IMG/VR virus record: IMGVR_UViG_3300032249_000302
Coordinates: 1 to 26,234 of that record
DNA from: a virus
Length of the DNA stretch: 26,234 nt
Strand: one strand, 5' to 3'
Both the position numbers and the translations under genes were made by a program. Each line of letters starts with the position of its first letter. Position 1 is the first letter of the stretch. The notes beneath the pieces are model-generated. The model ran no database searches. It saw only the letters and a program-made list of their open reading frames with translations, and was not told the DNA's origin. Shown piece after piece: positions 1 to 9,107 of this stretch.

Positions 1-2385
1 ATGTCCTGATTGCGCTGACGAACCCAAAGCCATACGGTAAGAAACAGTTCCCGTGTTTGTGGTTATGTTCAACAAATCAGCAGTTTGACCCGATGCACCC
101 GTAAGAACTAAAGGAATAACACCAGCGCTCTCTGCAGTGATTGTGTGACCGCCAACAGTGAACGCGTTAGCAGCACCCAACTGTGCGTAAGTAGTTGCAT
201 CACCAGAAGTCGCACCAGCAATACTAGTGACCGCACCGCCAGAACCACGCCACTTGAGTGCGCCACCCTCAGCGTACAGAATACCGCCACCGACAGGGTC
301 AGTAGTTGGAACAGTTACAGCGTTGGCAATGCCTAATACGGATGAACCACCACCGACAGACAAAGTTGCACTAAATAACTGCAGGTTTCTTGAGCCTGAT
401 GTAGTTGCAATTACTGTTGAGCCTGCACTGTTTGTGAAGAATGGTGTTCCAATTCCATTGAGTGAGGAAATAATTCCTGTGCTTGAAACACTTGCCTGCA
501 CCGTACCCGCGCTGTTTTGCCATTCCTGCAAATTCGCTGTTTGAGAAGCATTACCTTTAATAATCAAAGTTGGTAAAGTGGTAACACCAGACGGATTACT
601 GATTCCATTCCAAGAAACACCAGCAAATGACTGAAATCCAATCTGTAATCCTTGAACACTAGTAATCAGACCATTTAAAGCAATTCTTGACAACACAGTA
701 CCTGCATCGTTTTGCCATTCCTGAAGATTGGCTGTTTGAGAAGCCGAACCACGAATGATTGCACCGATAACCGCAGCCCCGTTAGTGCCAATCTTGAGTC
801 TTCCACCAGAGATTCCTGCACCTTGGTTAATGGCAATGTTTCCGTCAATGACTTCAAACGCGCCAGAACTTGAAATCTTTGTTAGTACTGTTCCTGCGTT
901 GTTTTGCCATTGTTGCAAGTCAGCCGTCTGAGAAGCAAAGCCACGAACTACCGCACCAACAATCGTAGGTCCTTGCGATTCAATGGAGGCTTGCACACTA
1001 CTAATCGCCGAATCAGCACCATTTTTAATTCGAATACCTGTGGCGTGAACAAATCCGCCGTTTGCTATTCGTGCACCCATAATGGAAGCACTTAATTTCC
1101 ATTCAGTAAGATTTGCTGTTTGGCTGACTGCCGCATTAATAACTAATGGAATAACTGCAGCGGTTGTAGCAATCGTATGACCACCAACAGTGAACGCATT
1201 AGCAGCACCCAACTGGGCATAACGTATGTCGTTCGTTGTGTTGTTCGCTGACTGGTCAAACGCCACAGTCTGGGTGCCAGAGTCATAAGTAATCGGGGAA
1301 GTTGCAGAAGTAACACCTGCTGGACCCGTGACACCTTGGATTCCTTGAATACCTTGAGGACCTGACGGACCCGTCGCACCAGTCGCGCCAGTAGCACCAG
1401 TCGGTCCACTAGGACCAACATTTCCCACCGAAACAACAACTAGAAGCAGAGCATGATTGCTAGAAAAGTTTGTAGTACCAGTACCACCTGAAGAAATCAA
1501 AGTAACTGGAAATAAATCCCATGTCGAATTTTCGGTAGGTGTTCCAGACACTTCCCATTTTTGAAAATTGGCAGAATTGTTTTTATCTTGAACAATTAAA
1601 ATGTCACCCTGATTTATCAAATCCAAAAAGATACTGTCATCTTGACCATCAGCATCTAAATGGTTAACCCGTAATGCGGTAGAACTTATTTGCGTAGAAT
1701 TATTCCAACCAAGTTGATTTGCAGTAGGGTCACCACTAGTAGTATTTGTTCTAGCGTTGTAGTGATAGTGGCTAGAACTGCCTCCTGCTGCACCTTGAGG
1801 ACCTGACGGTCCTGTCGCTCCAGTAGCCCCTGCAGGACCTTGGATTCCTTGGATTCCTTGAATACCTTGTGGACCGCTAGGTCCTGTAACTCCCGTTGCT
1901 CCAGCAGGGCCAGAAGGTCCTGTTATTCCTTGTGGACCTGTCGGACCGCTCGGACCTTGAATACCAGTAGCACCAGCAGGACCTGTTACACCTGTTGCAC
2001 CAGTAGCGCCAGCAGGACCACTAGGGCCAGTAGCGCCAGTGGCTCCTGTCGCACCTGTTGGGCCGCTAGGACCCGTAACACCAGTGGCTCCAGTAGCTCC
2101 GGTATCACCTTTGATACCTTGAATACCTTGAGCGCCAGTTGCCCCTGTAGGTCCAGACGGCCCAGTTGCTCCTGTAGGGCCTGGCACGGTTGAAGCTGCA
2201 CCTGTTGGGCCAGAAGGACCGGAAGGTCCTGTAGGTCCTTGAGCTCCAGTAGGTCCTTGAGGTCCAATAGCTCCACCTTGACCGATGCCTACAGAAACGT
2301 TGGTCTCAGGAGTTCCGGTTGGAGTATTTTCAATAATATTTATTACAATTGGTGGTTCAGGGGTTATACTAATAATTTCGGTCAT
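1..2385 (-). CDS. Collagen-like tail fibre protein (C-terminus beyond window)
   Basis: The frame is open for 795 codons from an ATG and runs off the left edge, so the C-terminal tip is missing. After a short lead come Gly-X-Y collagen repeats (about residues 41-203, [14 protein letters not shown] type), a non-repeat stretch containing HYHY (about 205-320), and a second short Gly-X-Y run (about 324-353). A beta-type repeat region follows. It carries five copies of an SQTA(N/D)L unit, three continuing as QEWQN or QQWQN plus AGTV, and two copies of [17 protein letters not shown] (from residues 389 and 733). Collagen-like shafts plus [10 protein letters not shown] repeats are typical of trimeric phage tail or receptor-binding fibres. 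The start overlaps the stop of the upstream gene as ATGA, so translation is probably coupled. The fibre role is well supported; the receptor is unknown. Confidence 0.85.
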   Translation of the reverse strand, partial: MTEIISITPEPPIVINIIENTPTGTPETNVSVGIGQGGAIGPQGPTGAQGPTGPSGPSGPTGAASTVPGPTGATGPSGPTGATGAQGIQGIKGDTGATGATGVTGPSGPTGATGATGATGPSGPAGATGATGVTGPAGATGIQGPSGPTGPQGITGPSGPAGATGVTGPSGPQGIQGIQGIQGPAGATGATGPSGPQGAAGGSSSHYHYNARTNTTSGDPTANQLGWNNSTQISSTALRVNHLDADGQDDSIFLDLINQGDILIVQDKNNSANFQKWEVSGTPTENSTWDLFPVTLISSGGTGTTNFSSNHALLLVVVSVGNVGPSGPTGATGATGATGPSGPQGIQGIQGVTGPAGVTSATSPITYDSGTQTVAFDQSANNTTNDIRYAQLGAANAFTVGGHTIATTAAVIPLVINAAVSQTANLTEWKLSASIMGARIANGGFVHATGIRIKNGADSAISSVQASIESQGPTIVGAVVRGFASQTADLQQWQNNAGTVLTKISSSGAFEVIDGNIAINQGAGISGGRLKIGTNGAAVIGAIIRGSASQTANLQEWQNDAGTVLSRIALNGLITSVQGLQIGFQSFAGVSWNGISNPSGVTTLPTLIIKGNASQTANLQEWQNSAGTVQASVSSTGIISSLNGIGTPFFTNSAGSTVIATTSGSRNLQLFSATLSVGGGSSVLGIANAVTVPTTDPVGGGILYAEGGALKWRGSGGAVTSIAGATSGDATTYAQLGAANAFTVGGHTITAESAGVIPLVLTGASGQTADLLNITTNTGTVSYRMALGSSAQSGH
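106..189 (-). repeat. Duplicated fibre module, distal copy
   Basis: This stretch is nearly the same as 1135-1221 in the same gene. The most conserved part is 152-189 against 1184-1221, encoding [17 protein letters not shown]. The homology continues through an IPLV segment into an SQTA(N/D)L unit, so a module of roughly 45 codons has been duplicated about 1.03 kb apart within the fibre gene. Confidence 0.75.
1135..1221 (-). repeat. Duplicated fibre module, proximal copy
   Basis: This is the partner of the copy at 106-189, in the same orientation and reading frame. It follows directly after the second collagen tract. Confidence 0.75.
1777..2265 (-). repeat. Collagen-type Gly-X-Y coding repeat
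   Basis: A degenerate 9-18 bp repeat reads GGT-CCT-ACT/GCT triplets on the minus strand and encodes about 160 residues of uninterrupted Gly-X-Y. A shorter tract of the same kind lies at about 1318-1416. Such tracts are prone to slippage and recombination, so fibre length may vary between relatives. Confidence 0.85.
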
Positions 2386-3434
2386 GAAGAGGTGACCTCA
2401 CGCTCACAGATTACAAGCCCGGAAACAAACGTCTTGCGGTATGTAGGGTCTGAAGGAGTTGTAAGTTGCAGATCCCAGTAACTTCTGGTTGGTAGGTTAT
2501 CCGTCTGGTCTTTGGTTAGAGAAATATTTGCAAATCCTCCAACGGCATTTGTAACAGTAATTGCAAAGTTAGCTAGTAACACTGGGCTATTACGTTGTGG
2601 TCGGATCTGAGCGGCTAACACGTAACCGGTAAGGTTGAATGGGAAGTCAATAGTTGCAAGGAAAGAGTCCCCTTGGTAGACCTGTAGGTCAAATGTTCCT
2701 GTAGACGAGTCATTAATTTTTCCGCCGTATGTAGGAACTGGGAAGTACACACGCTCTGGAAGGGAAAGGTCTCCAACTTCCAATGGACGGTAAACAGGTA
2801 CATACCGGTTAGTAAGACGGCTGATACGTCGGAGATTGAACACTTCAATTCGGTAAAGACCAATACCCATCTTTTCACAGAGCTCTTGGTACTGCTCATG
2901 TCTGGTCTTGATCATGTCTGTAAGCTGGCGGTAACGCTCAGATCTTGGGATATTTACGCCGTCTGGAGCAAGGATATCGATGTCAAATGCAGCGTCAGTA
3001 GCAAGAGTATAAAGAGCCTGGGTAGAAGCCAGGATAACGATTGGGTATTCCTCAATCAAGTTCAAACTAGATATAGTAGTTTTTCTACCGTTGGTGTCTG
3101 TTGAGTTCAACGCATGCTGTGCAAAGGCAGTTTCAATATAGACCGCAAGTTCAGCCTCAGTAAAATACCTGTAGAAAGTTCCAGTAATAACAATTACGGC
3201 GTTTAATGCAGCTGGCACATCAAGTATGACTAGACCATTGACTTCATCCACAGACGTAGCTGTTGAGATATCCACACCATTTTTAGTAACAATTAGAGTG
3301 GTGCCATTAATAGGCTTATAGTTTAGTTGAAACCGTGTCTGATTAAGAGTAGCGGTAAAAGATTGGGTAAAGGGTCTGCCTACGTCTCCGATTTCACTTC
3401 TGAGTCTGTCGGAAAGAGATTGAACAGTAGCCAC
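2382..3434 (-). CDS. Head-tail connector / baseplate-like protein with C-terminal BppU-like domain
   Basis: The protein has 350 aa. The start is GTG, with GGAGG four bases upstream. The N-terminal two thirds (about 1-240) contain [22 protein letters not shown] and [15 protein letters not shown]-like stretches that I recall from structural proteins of actinobacterial phages encoded near the connector. The last ~100 residues (247-350; [37 protein letters not shown]) resemble the Ig-like domain placed before tail fibres and in baseplate upper proteins. The stop overlaps the fibre start as ATGA. Position and fold suggest a virion protein linking head or baseplate to the fibre. The exact role is inferred and no enzymatic motif is visible. 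Confidence 0.6.
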   Translation of the reverse strand: MATVQSLSDRLRSEIGDVGRPFTQSFTATLNQTRFQLNYKPINGTTLIVTKNGVDISTATSVDEVNGLVILDVPAALNAVIVITGTFYRYFTEAELAVYIETAFAQHALNSTDTNGRKTTISSLNLIEEYPIVILASTQALYTLATDAAFDIDILAPDGVNIPRSERYRQLTDMIKTRHEQYQELCEKMGIGLYRIEVFNLRRISRLTNRYVPVYRPLEVGDLSLPERVYFPVPTYGGKINDSSTGTFDLQVYQGDSFLATIDFPFNLTGYVLAAQIRPQRNSPVLLANFAITVTNAVGGFANISLTKDQTDNLPTRSYWDLQLTTPSDPTYRKTFVSGLVICEREVTSS

Positions 3435-3493
3435 AAATCCTCCATAAAGGTGTTTGGATAATCATCTAACTAAAATTAGATTTAGTCAGTACA

Positions 3494-3536
3494 AAAAGGA
3501 GCCCGAGTCAGTGGGAGGGCGGTCACTGACTCGGGC
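3494..3536 (-). terminator. Strong rho-independent terminator (leftward)
   Basis: A perfect 13-bp stem, 3501-3513 (GCCCGAGTCAGTG) with 3524-3536, encloses a 10-nt loop. On the minus strand the stem is followed by CC and five T residues (3494-3498). It lies between the small head protein gene and the connector/fibre pair, so leftward transcription of the head genes is expected to drop here. Confidence 0.9.
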
Positions 3537-3555
3537 GGCTTAGAAAAGGCCTGTA

Positions 3556-3930
3556 TTAGGCTCGTTCGTAAAGGTAGCCCTTTTCACGCAAATGTTCTGC
3601 TACGTGCTTAGCGACCTTGTACTTTTGCCCGGCCTTAAATGAGAAGTGTTGACCAACTCCGATTGTTACAAAATCTAGGTCTTCTGCTACACGGATGATG
3701 GTTGCATCATCTGCAGTAGTTACGCCTAAATCTTCAACGTCATCAATGATTGTTGGAAGAGCGGGGTTAACACTAAGATCAGTGACCTCAGTTTCCTTAC
3801 GGACATTGTCTACGGCTGTAGCGATAGACATTTCTTCCGAGCGACGCGCGAGTTCTTCCGCGTTTTCTTTAATAAGCTTTTCACGCTGACGACCAGTTAC
3901 GTCAGTAGGCTTTGTTTTAGATGCTGCCAC
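3556..3930 (-). CDS. Small head-associated hypothetical protein
   Basis: About 124 aa from GTG at 3930. An ATG three codons earlier (3939) is open too, but the only Shine-Dalgarno (AGGAG, 3941-3945) lies one base from that ATG and ten from the GTG, so I prefer GTG. The N-terminal half is charged and helical (EKLIKENAEELARRSEEM). The C-terminal segment (VGQHFSFKAGQKYKVAKHVA) is of a kind often found in small phage proteins encoded just after the capsid. It sits directly downstream of the homing endonuclease gene, suggesting the capsid-to-head-protein junction was interrupted by that gene. Function is unknown; head completion is a guess from position. Confidence 0.65.
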   Translation of the reverse strand: MAASKTKPTDVTGRQREKLIKENAEELARRSEEMSIATAVDNVRKETEVTDLSVNPALPTIIDDVEDLGVTTADDATIIRVAEDLDFVTIGVGQHFSFKAGQKYKVAKHVAEHLREKGYLYERA

Positions 3931-3943
3931 GATATTCATTCTC

Positions 3944-4474
3944 CTAATTAGATTGGTTGTTATTAAGATACGTAGCGGCTGCCGCTAATATCTCGGGGTT
4001 TTCTTTTGCTACGCCTAAGAGTATATTACACTGTCGACATAAAAGGCCTCGTACACACTTTCCACAAGATCTCAACTGTTTAGAGCAACAATTGTGGTTA
4101 TGGTCAATGTGCGGTGATCTAAGTTTTTCAAACGACTGTGTACATATAAGGCACTTGCCACCTTGTTTAGCAAACATTTCTAAGAACTGTTCAACAGTAA
4201 TTCCGTACCGTTTTACATTTTGTCTTAAAGAATTTGCTTTAGCACACTCTCGGCAAGATCTACGATTCTTACACTTTAAAGTATTTTTATCCGTATACGC
4301 ATGTCCAGCAGGACAATGTGTTTTGGCTTTATTATGCCCACCTTGACCAACAGTCTTAGGTCTTCGGATCTTCATCCGTTCTCTGCGACAAGTTCGACAA
4401 TGGCGGTAACCACTCTTATCTATGTAGCTATTTAATTCTGTGTATTCATGTCCGTTAGGACAATCTTGTTTCAT
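3944..4474 (-). CDS. Endonuclease VII-type HNH endonuclease, likely homing
   Basis: 176 aa from ATG 4474, which has AAAGG six bases upstream. A GTG at 4510 in the same frame lacks a ribosome site. Two N-terminal treble-clef-like repeats of the form CPxGHxYT...CRxC occur at about residues 5-29 and 54-77. They are followed by an endonuclease VII domain: CLIC (108-111), the DHNH active site (124-127) and VRGLLCRQCN (zinc cysteines 146 and 149). The family cleaves DNA, either branched DNA or as HNH homing enzymes. Placement as a free-standing gene between the capsid gene and the next head gene is typical of phage homing endonucleases. The tandem zinc modules probably aid DNA binding. Confidence 0.85.
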   Translation of the reverse strand: MKQDCPNGHEYTELNSYIDKSGYRHCRTCRRERMKIRRPKTVGQGGHNKAKTHCPAGHAYTDKNTLKCKNRRSCRECAKANSLRQNVKRYGITVEQFLEMFAKQGGKCLICTQSFEKLRSPHIDHNHNCCSKQLRSCGKCVRGLLCRQCNILLGVAKENPEILAAAATYLNNNQSN

Positions 4475-4533
4475 GATTAGCCTTTCTGGTGAGGATTTTA
4501 ATTTCCCCACCAGAAAAGCTTATCACTTAATAG

Positions 4534-5604
4534 TTAATTTGTTTCCGCAATTACGACTGACTGATCGGTGATCAAACCAAGGCCGTAGATGGCGTACCAT
4601 GCGAGTGCGTGCTCACGACCGAAGTCCAAAATACCACCATCGCGGAGTTCGACTGGCAATGAAATTGCGTGGCCGAATGCGTTGTCACCAATGAAGATTG
4701 CAGAGAAACGATCTTTGTTGCCGTTACCTTGCTTGGTCACTGGGGATGTGTAGCCGCCACCGGTTGAGTAAACTGGTGCGACAGCGCTGTCTGTGGTGTA
4801 GCCTGAGCCAGCACCGTTAGGAACCTTTTCAACCTGAGTGGTTTCAATGAAAACACAGTCGTAAAGGCGACCGATTTCACCGAGCATGAAGTTACCTGGG
4901 GCAGCGTACTTCGAAACTTCGATGAATTCAGGATTGTCACGGAGCTTACGGCTCTGGTGTGGGTGAACAAATGCAACGTAGGTTTCGCCCAAACGAGGGA
5001 TGTTCTTGGTTGCGAGTGTTTCAACAGCATCCTTGATGACTGCAGGAGACAAGAAGAAGTCACCAGTCATAGAAGCGCGGCTTGTAGCCACAGTACCGTT
5101 GTTGTAAGCACCGTATTTAGCGGTAGAGACCTCAGGAGCTGAGTAACCGTAGATGACTGAAGATGCAGCCATAAGGGTGTCACGAGCCTGACCGTCAAGG
5201 TAGATTGCCATGTTACGTCCGAGCAAACGTGAGGCAGAAGCCATAACATCGTCGAAAGAAGCATTGAGCAAGAGTTCTGAAACTGCGATGGCGTAGCCAT
5301 GCTCAGCAACAGTGATGCTGAACTGCTGTGCAGTCAAAGCATTCGTCTGCATGCGGACACCTTCAACGAGTGCAGATGCTGCACCGAGGTTGTTGTAACG
5401 CATGAAGTTAATCTGAAGACCAGGTGCAACGCCGAGTTCGGTCTTCTTAACAGCGAACTGCTCGAAGCGAAGGATTGGCATTGACTGGAACAGAATTTCT
5501 TTTGACCAGATGGTCTGAATTGCCTGGGTTAGCTGTGAGCTAGTTCCCGAATAGGCTGTTGGGGACGCGGCGAGGCTGCCGGTTCCGGTGATACCTGATG
5601 CCAT
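4534..5604 (-). CDS. Major capsid protein (HK97 fold, N4-gp56-like)
   Basis: 356 aa from ATG, with AAGGAG about ten bases upstream. Residues 41-110 contain ILRFEQFAVKKTELG, INFMRYNNL, LVEGV and VAEHGYAIAVSELLL. This is the pattern I associate with the N4-gp56 family: an FxxFA start, an EGV loop, then a QYG/EHG-like helix. The rest is typical of HK97-fold capsid proteins, including a late LVxPHQSRxLRDNPEF-like segment. It follows the coiled-coil scaffold and the portal in the usual order. It would assemble into the icosahedral head. There is no obvious N-terminal delta domain, in keeping with a separate scaffold protein. Confidence 0.85.
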   Translation of the reverse strand: MASGITGTGSLAASPTAYSGTSSQLTQAIQTIWSKEILFQSMPILRFEQFAVKKTELGVAPGLQINFMRYNNLGAASALVEGVRMQTNALTAQQFSITVAEHGYAIAVSELLLNASFDDVMASASRLLGRNMAIYLDGQARDTLMAASSVIYGYSAPEVSTAKYGAYNNGTVATSRASMTGDFFLSPAVIKDAVETLATKNIPRLGETYVAFVHPHQSRKLRDNPEFIEVSKYAAPGNFMLGEIGRLYDCVFIETTQVEKVPNGAGSGYTTDSAVAPVYSTGGGYTSPVTKQGNGNKDRFSAIFIGDNAFGHAISLPVELRDGGILDFGREHALAWYAIYGLGLITDQSVVIAETN

Positions 5605-5649
5605 AGTTGGCTTTCTCCTTTAAATCAGGGTAAAGTGGATAGAGTTGTC

Positions 5650-6438
5650 TTAACCGAAAAGACCCTTGCCACGCTCAGAAGCTGCCTGACCTAGGAGCTT
5701 AGTGCGATATTTTGCGTATTCTGTAACCGACATAGCAGAAATTTGTTCTGCCGTAATTGATTGTTGTTCCGAATTGGTGTCCAAGGGGCCTGAGGGAGGT
5801 GCGGTTACCCGACTTCCCGTCATTTCACGACGTTCAGCTCGCATAGCTGACTGAGCCGCTTCAATAATGCGAGCTGAGCGTGTAGCCAAGCTTGCAATGC
5901 TTTCCTCAACTTCAGCAGGGGTGTTACCCGTGATGAGGTCGATGAGTTCTGGAATGATGTTATCGCGCTCTTCTTCCAAGCGACGGGAACGGTACTCAGT
6001 AAGTTCTGCAAAAGAACGTTCACGCTCAAGCAATGCGAATGCTTTTTCGCGCTCATTACGCTCTTCTTCAAGTTTGGCGTCACGAGACTGTAGTTTTTCT
6101 TCCCACTCGGTTTCCTTCTGCTGAAGGAGCGCACGAATGTCCATTTCTTCTTCCGCTTTACGCTTAGCAGCTGCTTCCGCTTCTGCACGCTGGCGGTCTT
6201 GTTCTACAGATCGTTCTGTCTCTAGCTTCTTAAGGCTGGAGAGTTCTTCCTTTAGGGATTCGATCTGTGGATAAAGCTTTGATTTTTCCTGTTCCCGAAC
6301 TTTCTTCAGATCATCCTCTGTGTAGCGGGTGTCTGGAGTGTTTGTTGCGGGATCCTGAGTTACTGATGCTGGATTAACTTCTTCGAAGAAAGATCCTTTT
6401 GCTGCTTCAATGTACTCATTAGAGGTTGGTGTAGACAT
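5650..6438 (-). CDS. Head scaffolding protein, coiled coil
   Basis: 262 aa from ATG with AAGGA upstream. Residues about 45-150 are a long, highly charged helix rich in Glu, Lys and Arg (KKVREQEKSKLYPQ, ERDNIIPELIDL). The C-terminus carries a helix-like TAEQISAMSVTEYAKYR segment ending in SERGKGLFG. Portal, scaffold, capsid is the classic head gene order, and this composition matches phage scaffolds, which fill the procapsid and leave before or during DNA packaging. The EYAKYRxxLLG ending resembles the capsid-binding tail of other actinophage scaffolds. No protease motif is visible in it. Confidence 0.75.
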   Translation of the reverse strand: MSTPTSNEYIEAAKGSFFEEVNPASVTQDPATNTPDTRYTEDDLKKVREQEKSKLYPQIESLKEELSSLKKLETERSVEQDRQRAEAEAAAKRKAEEEMDIRALLQQKETEWEEKLQSRDAKLEEERNEREKAFALLERERSFAELTEYRSRRLEEERDNIIPELIDLITGNTPAEVEESIASLATRSARIIEAAQSAMRAERREMTGSRVTAPPSGPLDTNSEQQSITAEQISAMSVTEYAKYRTKLLGQAASERGKGLFG

Positions 6439-6567
6439 TACGATTCCTTAGTGTAGTTAGGTCGTTTTCCGAATAAATAGCACGATGGACCTGCGGTATG
6501 TTTTAGTAAGTATAGACAACCAAAAACTTACGTTATTGTCTGTCTAAACTGGTGTTACTCCTCGTTA

Positions 6568-8226
6568 TCAGTAGTCCCCTTTGTCAGGGTTTCTGCGTTG
6601 AGGAATTTTAGTTCCATAGGCTTTAGTTACAAGGTCTGTCTGTAACTGTCCTACGGTTGCTGCTTCGAATGGAGTAGTCTGATCCATTCCAGGCATTGGC
6701 TGGCTGTTACCCTCTGCGTCAGGCAAAATACCCGTAAGCAAAGAGATAGCTGAATTGATTTGGCTCTTAAGCAAGTTAAGTGCGCCATCAGATTTAGCAT
6801 CATCGACCATCTCTGCGCGAATCTCTTCGAGTTTCTCGTCAGGGAATTCTTCTCCAAGCTTGCGCAAGGCTCCTTCACGACTTTCCAGGTTCATGCTCAT
6901 CATGGTTTGAATCTCGTTCAAGACGATCAACTTATCCAGAGGCAATGGTGGTGGGAAGTGAACTACTGACTCATAAGTAATTGGGTCATTAGGGTCAAGT
7001 TGTGGGAGCTGTCCCTCTTTTAGAGGACCATTAATCTCAGGATTGTAGGTAAGAAGCTCAGGTTCTTTAACAGCTAGTTGTAGCATAATCAATTCGTTGA
7101 TTCTTTTAATGCCAAAACTGTATTGAATAATCTTTTGTTGGTATTTATTCATAAGTGGCTGATACTGAATTGAGAGTGCTACACCGGAAGTGTTAGAGAT
7201 TGCTTGAACTTGGCCGAGTGCACTTTCAGGAACACCGACCATCTCATGCATAGATGTTTTAAGAAGTCGTAGGTACTCCAAACCGCCTTGAATACCGGCT
7301 GCTCCACCCTCAAGGTTAAACACCTGAGAGTCTTTAGGAAGTCCAGCCCATACCTTCTTGGCACCTTTTTCAAGTTGGTTTGCTTTTGCTCCAATAATGA
7401 CAGTAACAGGAGCAGCGTGGTAGTTAATGATGTCTGCGATGTCGGTAGCAACTTCATTATAGTTTCTATTAATAACAATAATGTCGTGACAATCGGAAAG
7501 GCCCCAAGGTGATCCAGAGACATGCACGTTAGGAATATGTACCACAGGCACTGTTCCTAGTGGGTTTTCTCTAGAGTCAATAAGTTCATCGTTAATGTAC
7601 TCTTCAATACGGTCATCCGTAAGAATTTCAGTGTAAGTGTATACCTGACGAGTACCTTCTAGGGATGTACCCCAGAAACGGTATTTAAGTTTAAAACGAA
7701 TAAGTCTGTTTCTATCATGTGGGTGAAACTCCGGGAAACAGAACGAGGAGTTAAGAGGAAGGATCTTTGCCTTACCTGGATGGTATCTACCAATGGAATC
7801 TTCGTAAGCTTCTTCATAAGCTACCTTGACAAAGCAGTCTCCAGAAACTCCGCCTTGCTGGCCCATTTCCCAAAGAACTCTGTGCTTGTCATTATCTGTG
7901 TCCCACACTCTTTTAAGAATGTCAGGAACCATAGCTTCGGTTTCTTTAGGACTACGGAATTGAACTCCGCGACCAAAAGTGAAATTAACTAGGTAATCGG
8001 TGAACGCTCTGTAGTAGTTGTATACCATCTGAGATTCACCGATCTCACGTCTGTAAGACCAGTGGTGGCCTAAGTACATTGCCCAGTTGAGAGAGTATCG
8101 GTTAAGGCGTGGTCCATGAACTTCAAATTCTTCGTCAGCAAGCTCTACTAGACCAAGAGGTGAAATAGAGATGGTGAGGTCAGATGACGCCGCCCTATAA
8201 CTAGGGGGTGAAAAGTCAATGCTCAC
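6568..8226 (-). CDS. Portal protein
   Basis: 552 aa from GTG, with AGGAAGG six bases upstream. It matches the SPP1-gp6-like portal pattern. There is an N-terminal region with YNYYRAFTDYLVNFTFGRGV (about 69-88), a wing region, and then an INRNYNEVATDIADIINYHA helix (252-271). Next come the APVTVIIGAK strand (272-281), LEYLRLLKTSMHEMVGVPESALG (316-338) and the stem/tunnel helix SGVALSIQYQPLMNKYQQK (347-365). The portal forms the dodecameric channel at one capsid vertex, where terminase docks and the tail attaches. It sits just upstream of scaffold and capsid, as usual. Confidence 0.9.
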   Translation of the reverse strand: MSIDFSPPSYRAASSDLTISISPLGLVELADEEFEVHGPRLNRYSLNWAMYLGHHWSYRREIGESQMVYNYYRAFTDYLVNFTFGRGVQFRSPKETEAMVPDILKRVWDTDNDKHRVLWEMGQQGGVSGDCFVKVAYEEAYEDSIGRYHPGKAKILPLNSSFCFPEFHPHDRNRLIRFKLKYRFWGTSLEGTRQVYTYTEILTDDRIEEYINDELIDSRENPLGTVPVVHIPNVHVSGSPWGLSDCHDIIVINRNYNEVATDIADIINYHAAPVTVIIGAKANQLEKGAKKVWAGLPKDSQVFNLEGGAAGIQGGLEYLRLLKTSMHEMVGVPESALGQVQAISNTSGVALSIQYQPLMNKYQQKIIQYSFGIKRINELIMLQLAVKEPELLTYNPEINGPLKEGQLPQLDPNDPITYESVVHFPPPLPLDKLIVLNEIQTMMSMNLESREGALRKLGEEFPDEKLEEIRAEMVDDAKSDGALNLLKSQINSAISLLTGILPDAEGNSQPMPGMDQTTPFEAATVGQLQTDLVTKAYGTKIPQRRNPDKGDY

Positions 8227-8272
8227 TTAGAGCCTTCCTGATAAAAATTCATTTACATTACCCTACCGTATT

Positions 8273-8539
8273 CTAGAATACAATTTCACCGTTCTCACGC
8301 CGTTTTTTCTTTTCATTTTCTTTACGGCGTTTCTTGTCGGCATCTTCTTTTTTGTAGTCTCTAAATTTAGGATCCACATCTTTTTTAGAATCTACAAATT
8401 GTCCGCCACTTTGGGCGTACTGTTGTTTTACCCATTTTGCTTCTGGTCTAGTAAGACCACCAGTTGGACTACTGTGTGGGAACTTAGCTCTTGATTGAGA
8501 TACTAATCTGTTCCATAGCTGGGGATTTGCGGGAAACAT
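8273..8539 (-). CDS. Small charged hypothetical protein between terminase and portal
   Basis: 88 aa from ATG, with AGGAGA three bases upstream. The N-terminal half (NPQLWNRLVSQSRAKFP, GLTRPEAKWVKQQYAQSGG) looks folded. The C-terminal 35 residues are almost entirely Lys, Arg, Glu and Asp (KKEDADKKRRKENEKKKRR) and are probably a charged helix. It lies between the portal and a conserved small structural-type gene. I do not recognise the family. A minor virion or assembly role is inferred only from position. Confidence 0.6.
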   Translation of the reverse strand: MFPANPQLWNRLVSQSRAKFPHSSPTGGLTRPEAKWVKQQYAQSGGQFVDSKKDVDPKFRDYKKEDADKKRRKENEKKKRRENGEIVF

Positions 8540-8607
8540 TGTTCTCCTAAAGTAGAGCCCACCCAGCCCCGGAGAAGGAATACGAGGCTGGGAGGACTCT
8601 GTCAGCC

Positions 8608-9015
8608 TTAGTCAGCGACAGTGGCTGGATTCATACGACGGTAGCTAGAACCATCGCGAATAACTTCTTCGATCTCAGCCTCTGCATAATCAGAGAATGA
8701 ACCCTGTGCAAATTCGTTTAGGAACATAGGTGCTTCCACCCAAGCAGCAGAACCGACGTGTGCGCGTTCGCGCATGGTCTCTTCTGGGTACTTTTCAAAA
8801 ACGTTGGCATTGTGGTTTGGTCGTCCTGGAGGAGTGGTGTATCCCTGGAAAGCTCCCTTTTGGAACTCTTGTGGGACATCGGTATCGGTTGCGATACCCT
8901 CTTCAAAACGCAATGGGCCGCGAAGACCTGGTTGCGCTGGACTGAACTTACGCTCGTAGTTAGGTGACATTCTTTCTGGGAATTGTGGCACCGGAGCAAT
9001 ATTTGGAACTGACAT
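8608..9015 (-). CDS. Conserved hypothetical phage protein near terminase
   Basis: 135 aa from ATG, with AGGAG five bases upstream. It is Pro-, Phe- and Glu-rich with no transmembrane segment. The C-terminal part contains RAHVGSAAWVEAPMFLNEFA and ends YRRMNPATVAD. I recall similar C-terminal motifs in proteins encoded between terminase and portal in actinobacterial phages, all unnamed. A structural role is possible. Downstream spacing to the next gene is 68 bases. Confidence 0.65.
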   Translation of the reverse strand: MSVPNIAPVPQFPERMSPNYERKFSPAQPGLRGPLRFEEGIATDTDVPQEFQKGAFQGYTTPPGRPNHNANVFEKYPEETMRERAHVGSAAWVEAPMFLNEFAQGSFSDYAEAEIEEVIRDGSSYRRMNPATVAD

Positions 9016-9107
9016 TTATTCTCCTATAGGGGGATTGAGGATCCTCAGTAAGATTTTCGTACTAATAGCCATATTTGTCGTACTAAAAGCAGATTTATTT
9101 ATCGAAC

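Noticed and set aside
1840-2193. Ser/Arg-rich plus-strand frame over the collagen region
   Set aside because: Antisense shadow of the GC-rich repeat. No ribosome site.
1986-2276. Leu/Gln-rich minus-strand frame inside the collagen region
   Set aside because: It is the alternate frame of the Gly-X-Y repeat; the collagen frame is open for 795 codons.
6439-6567. Paired GTAAGT/ACTTAC and AGACAA/TTGTCT in the spacer between portal and scaffold genes
   Set aside because: The two pairings compete, neither is followed by a T-run, and no clean promoter boxes are visible.
8718-8999. Several frames on both strands across the 135-aa gene
   Set aside because: Alternate frames of a conserved-looking gene with a clear ribosome site.
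9036-9047. Perfect 12-base palindrome TGAGGATCCTCA before the 135-aa gene
   Set aside because: Short, single copy and not followed by a T-run. Could be an operator but there is no second site to support it.
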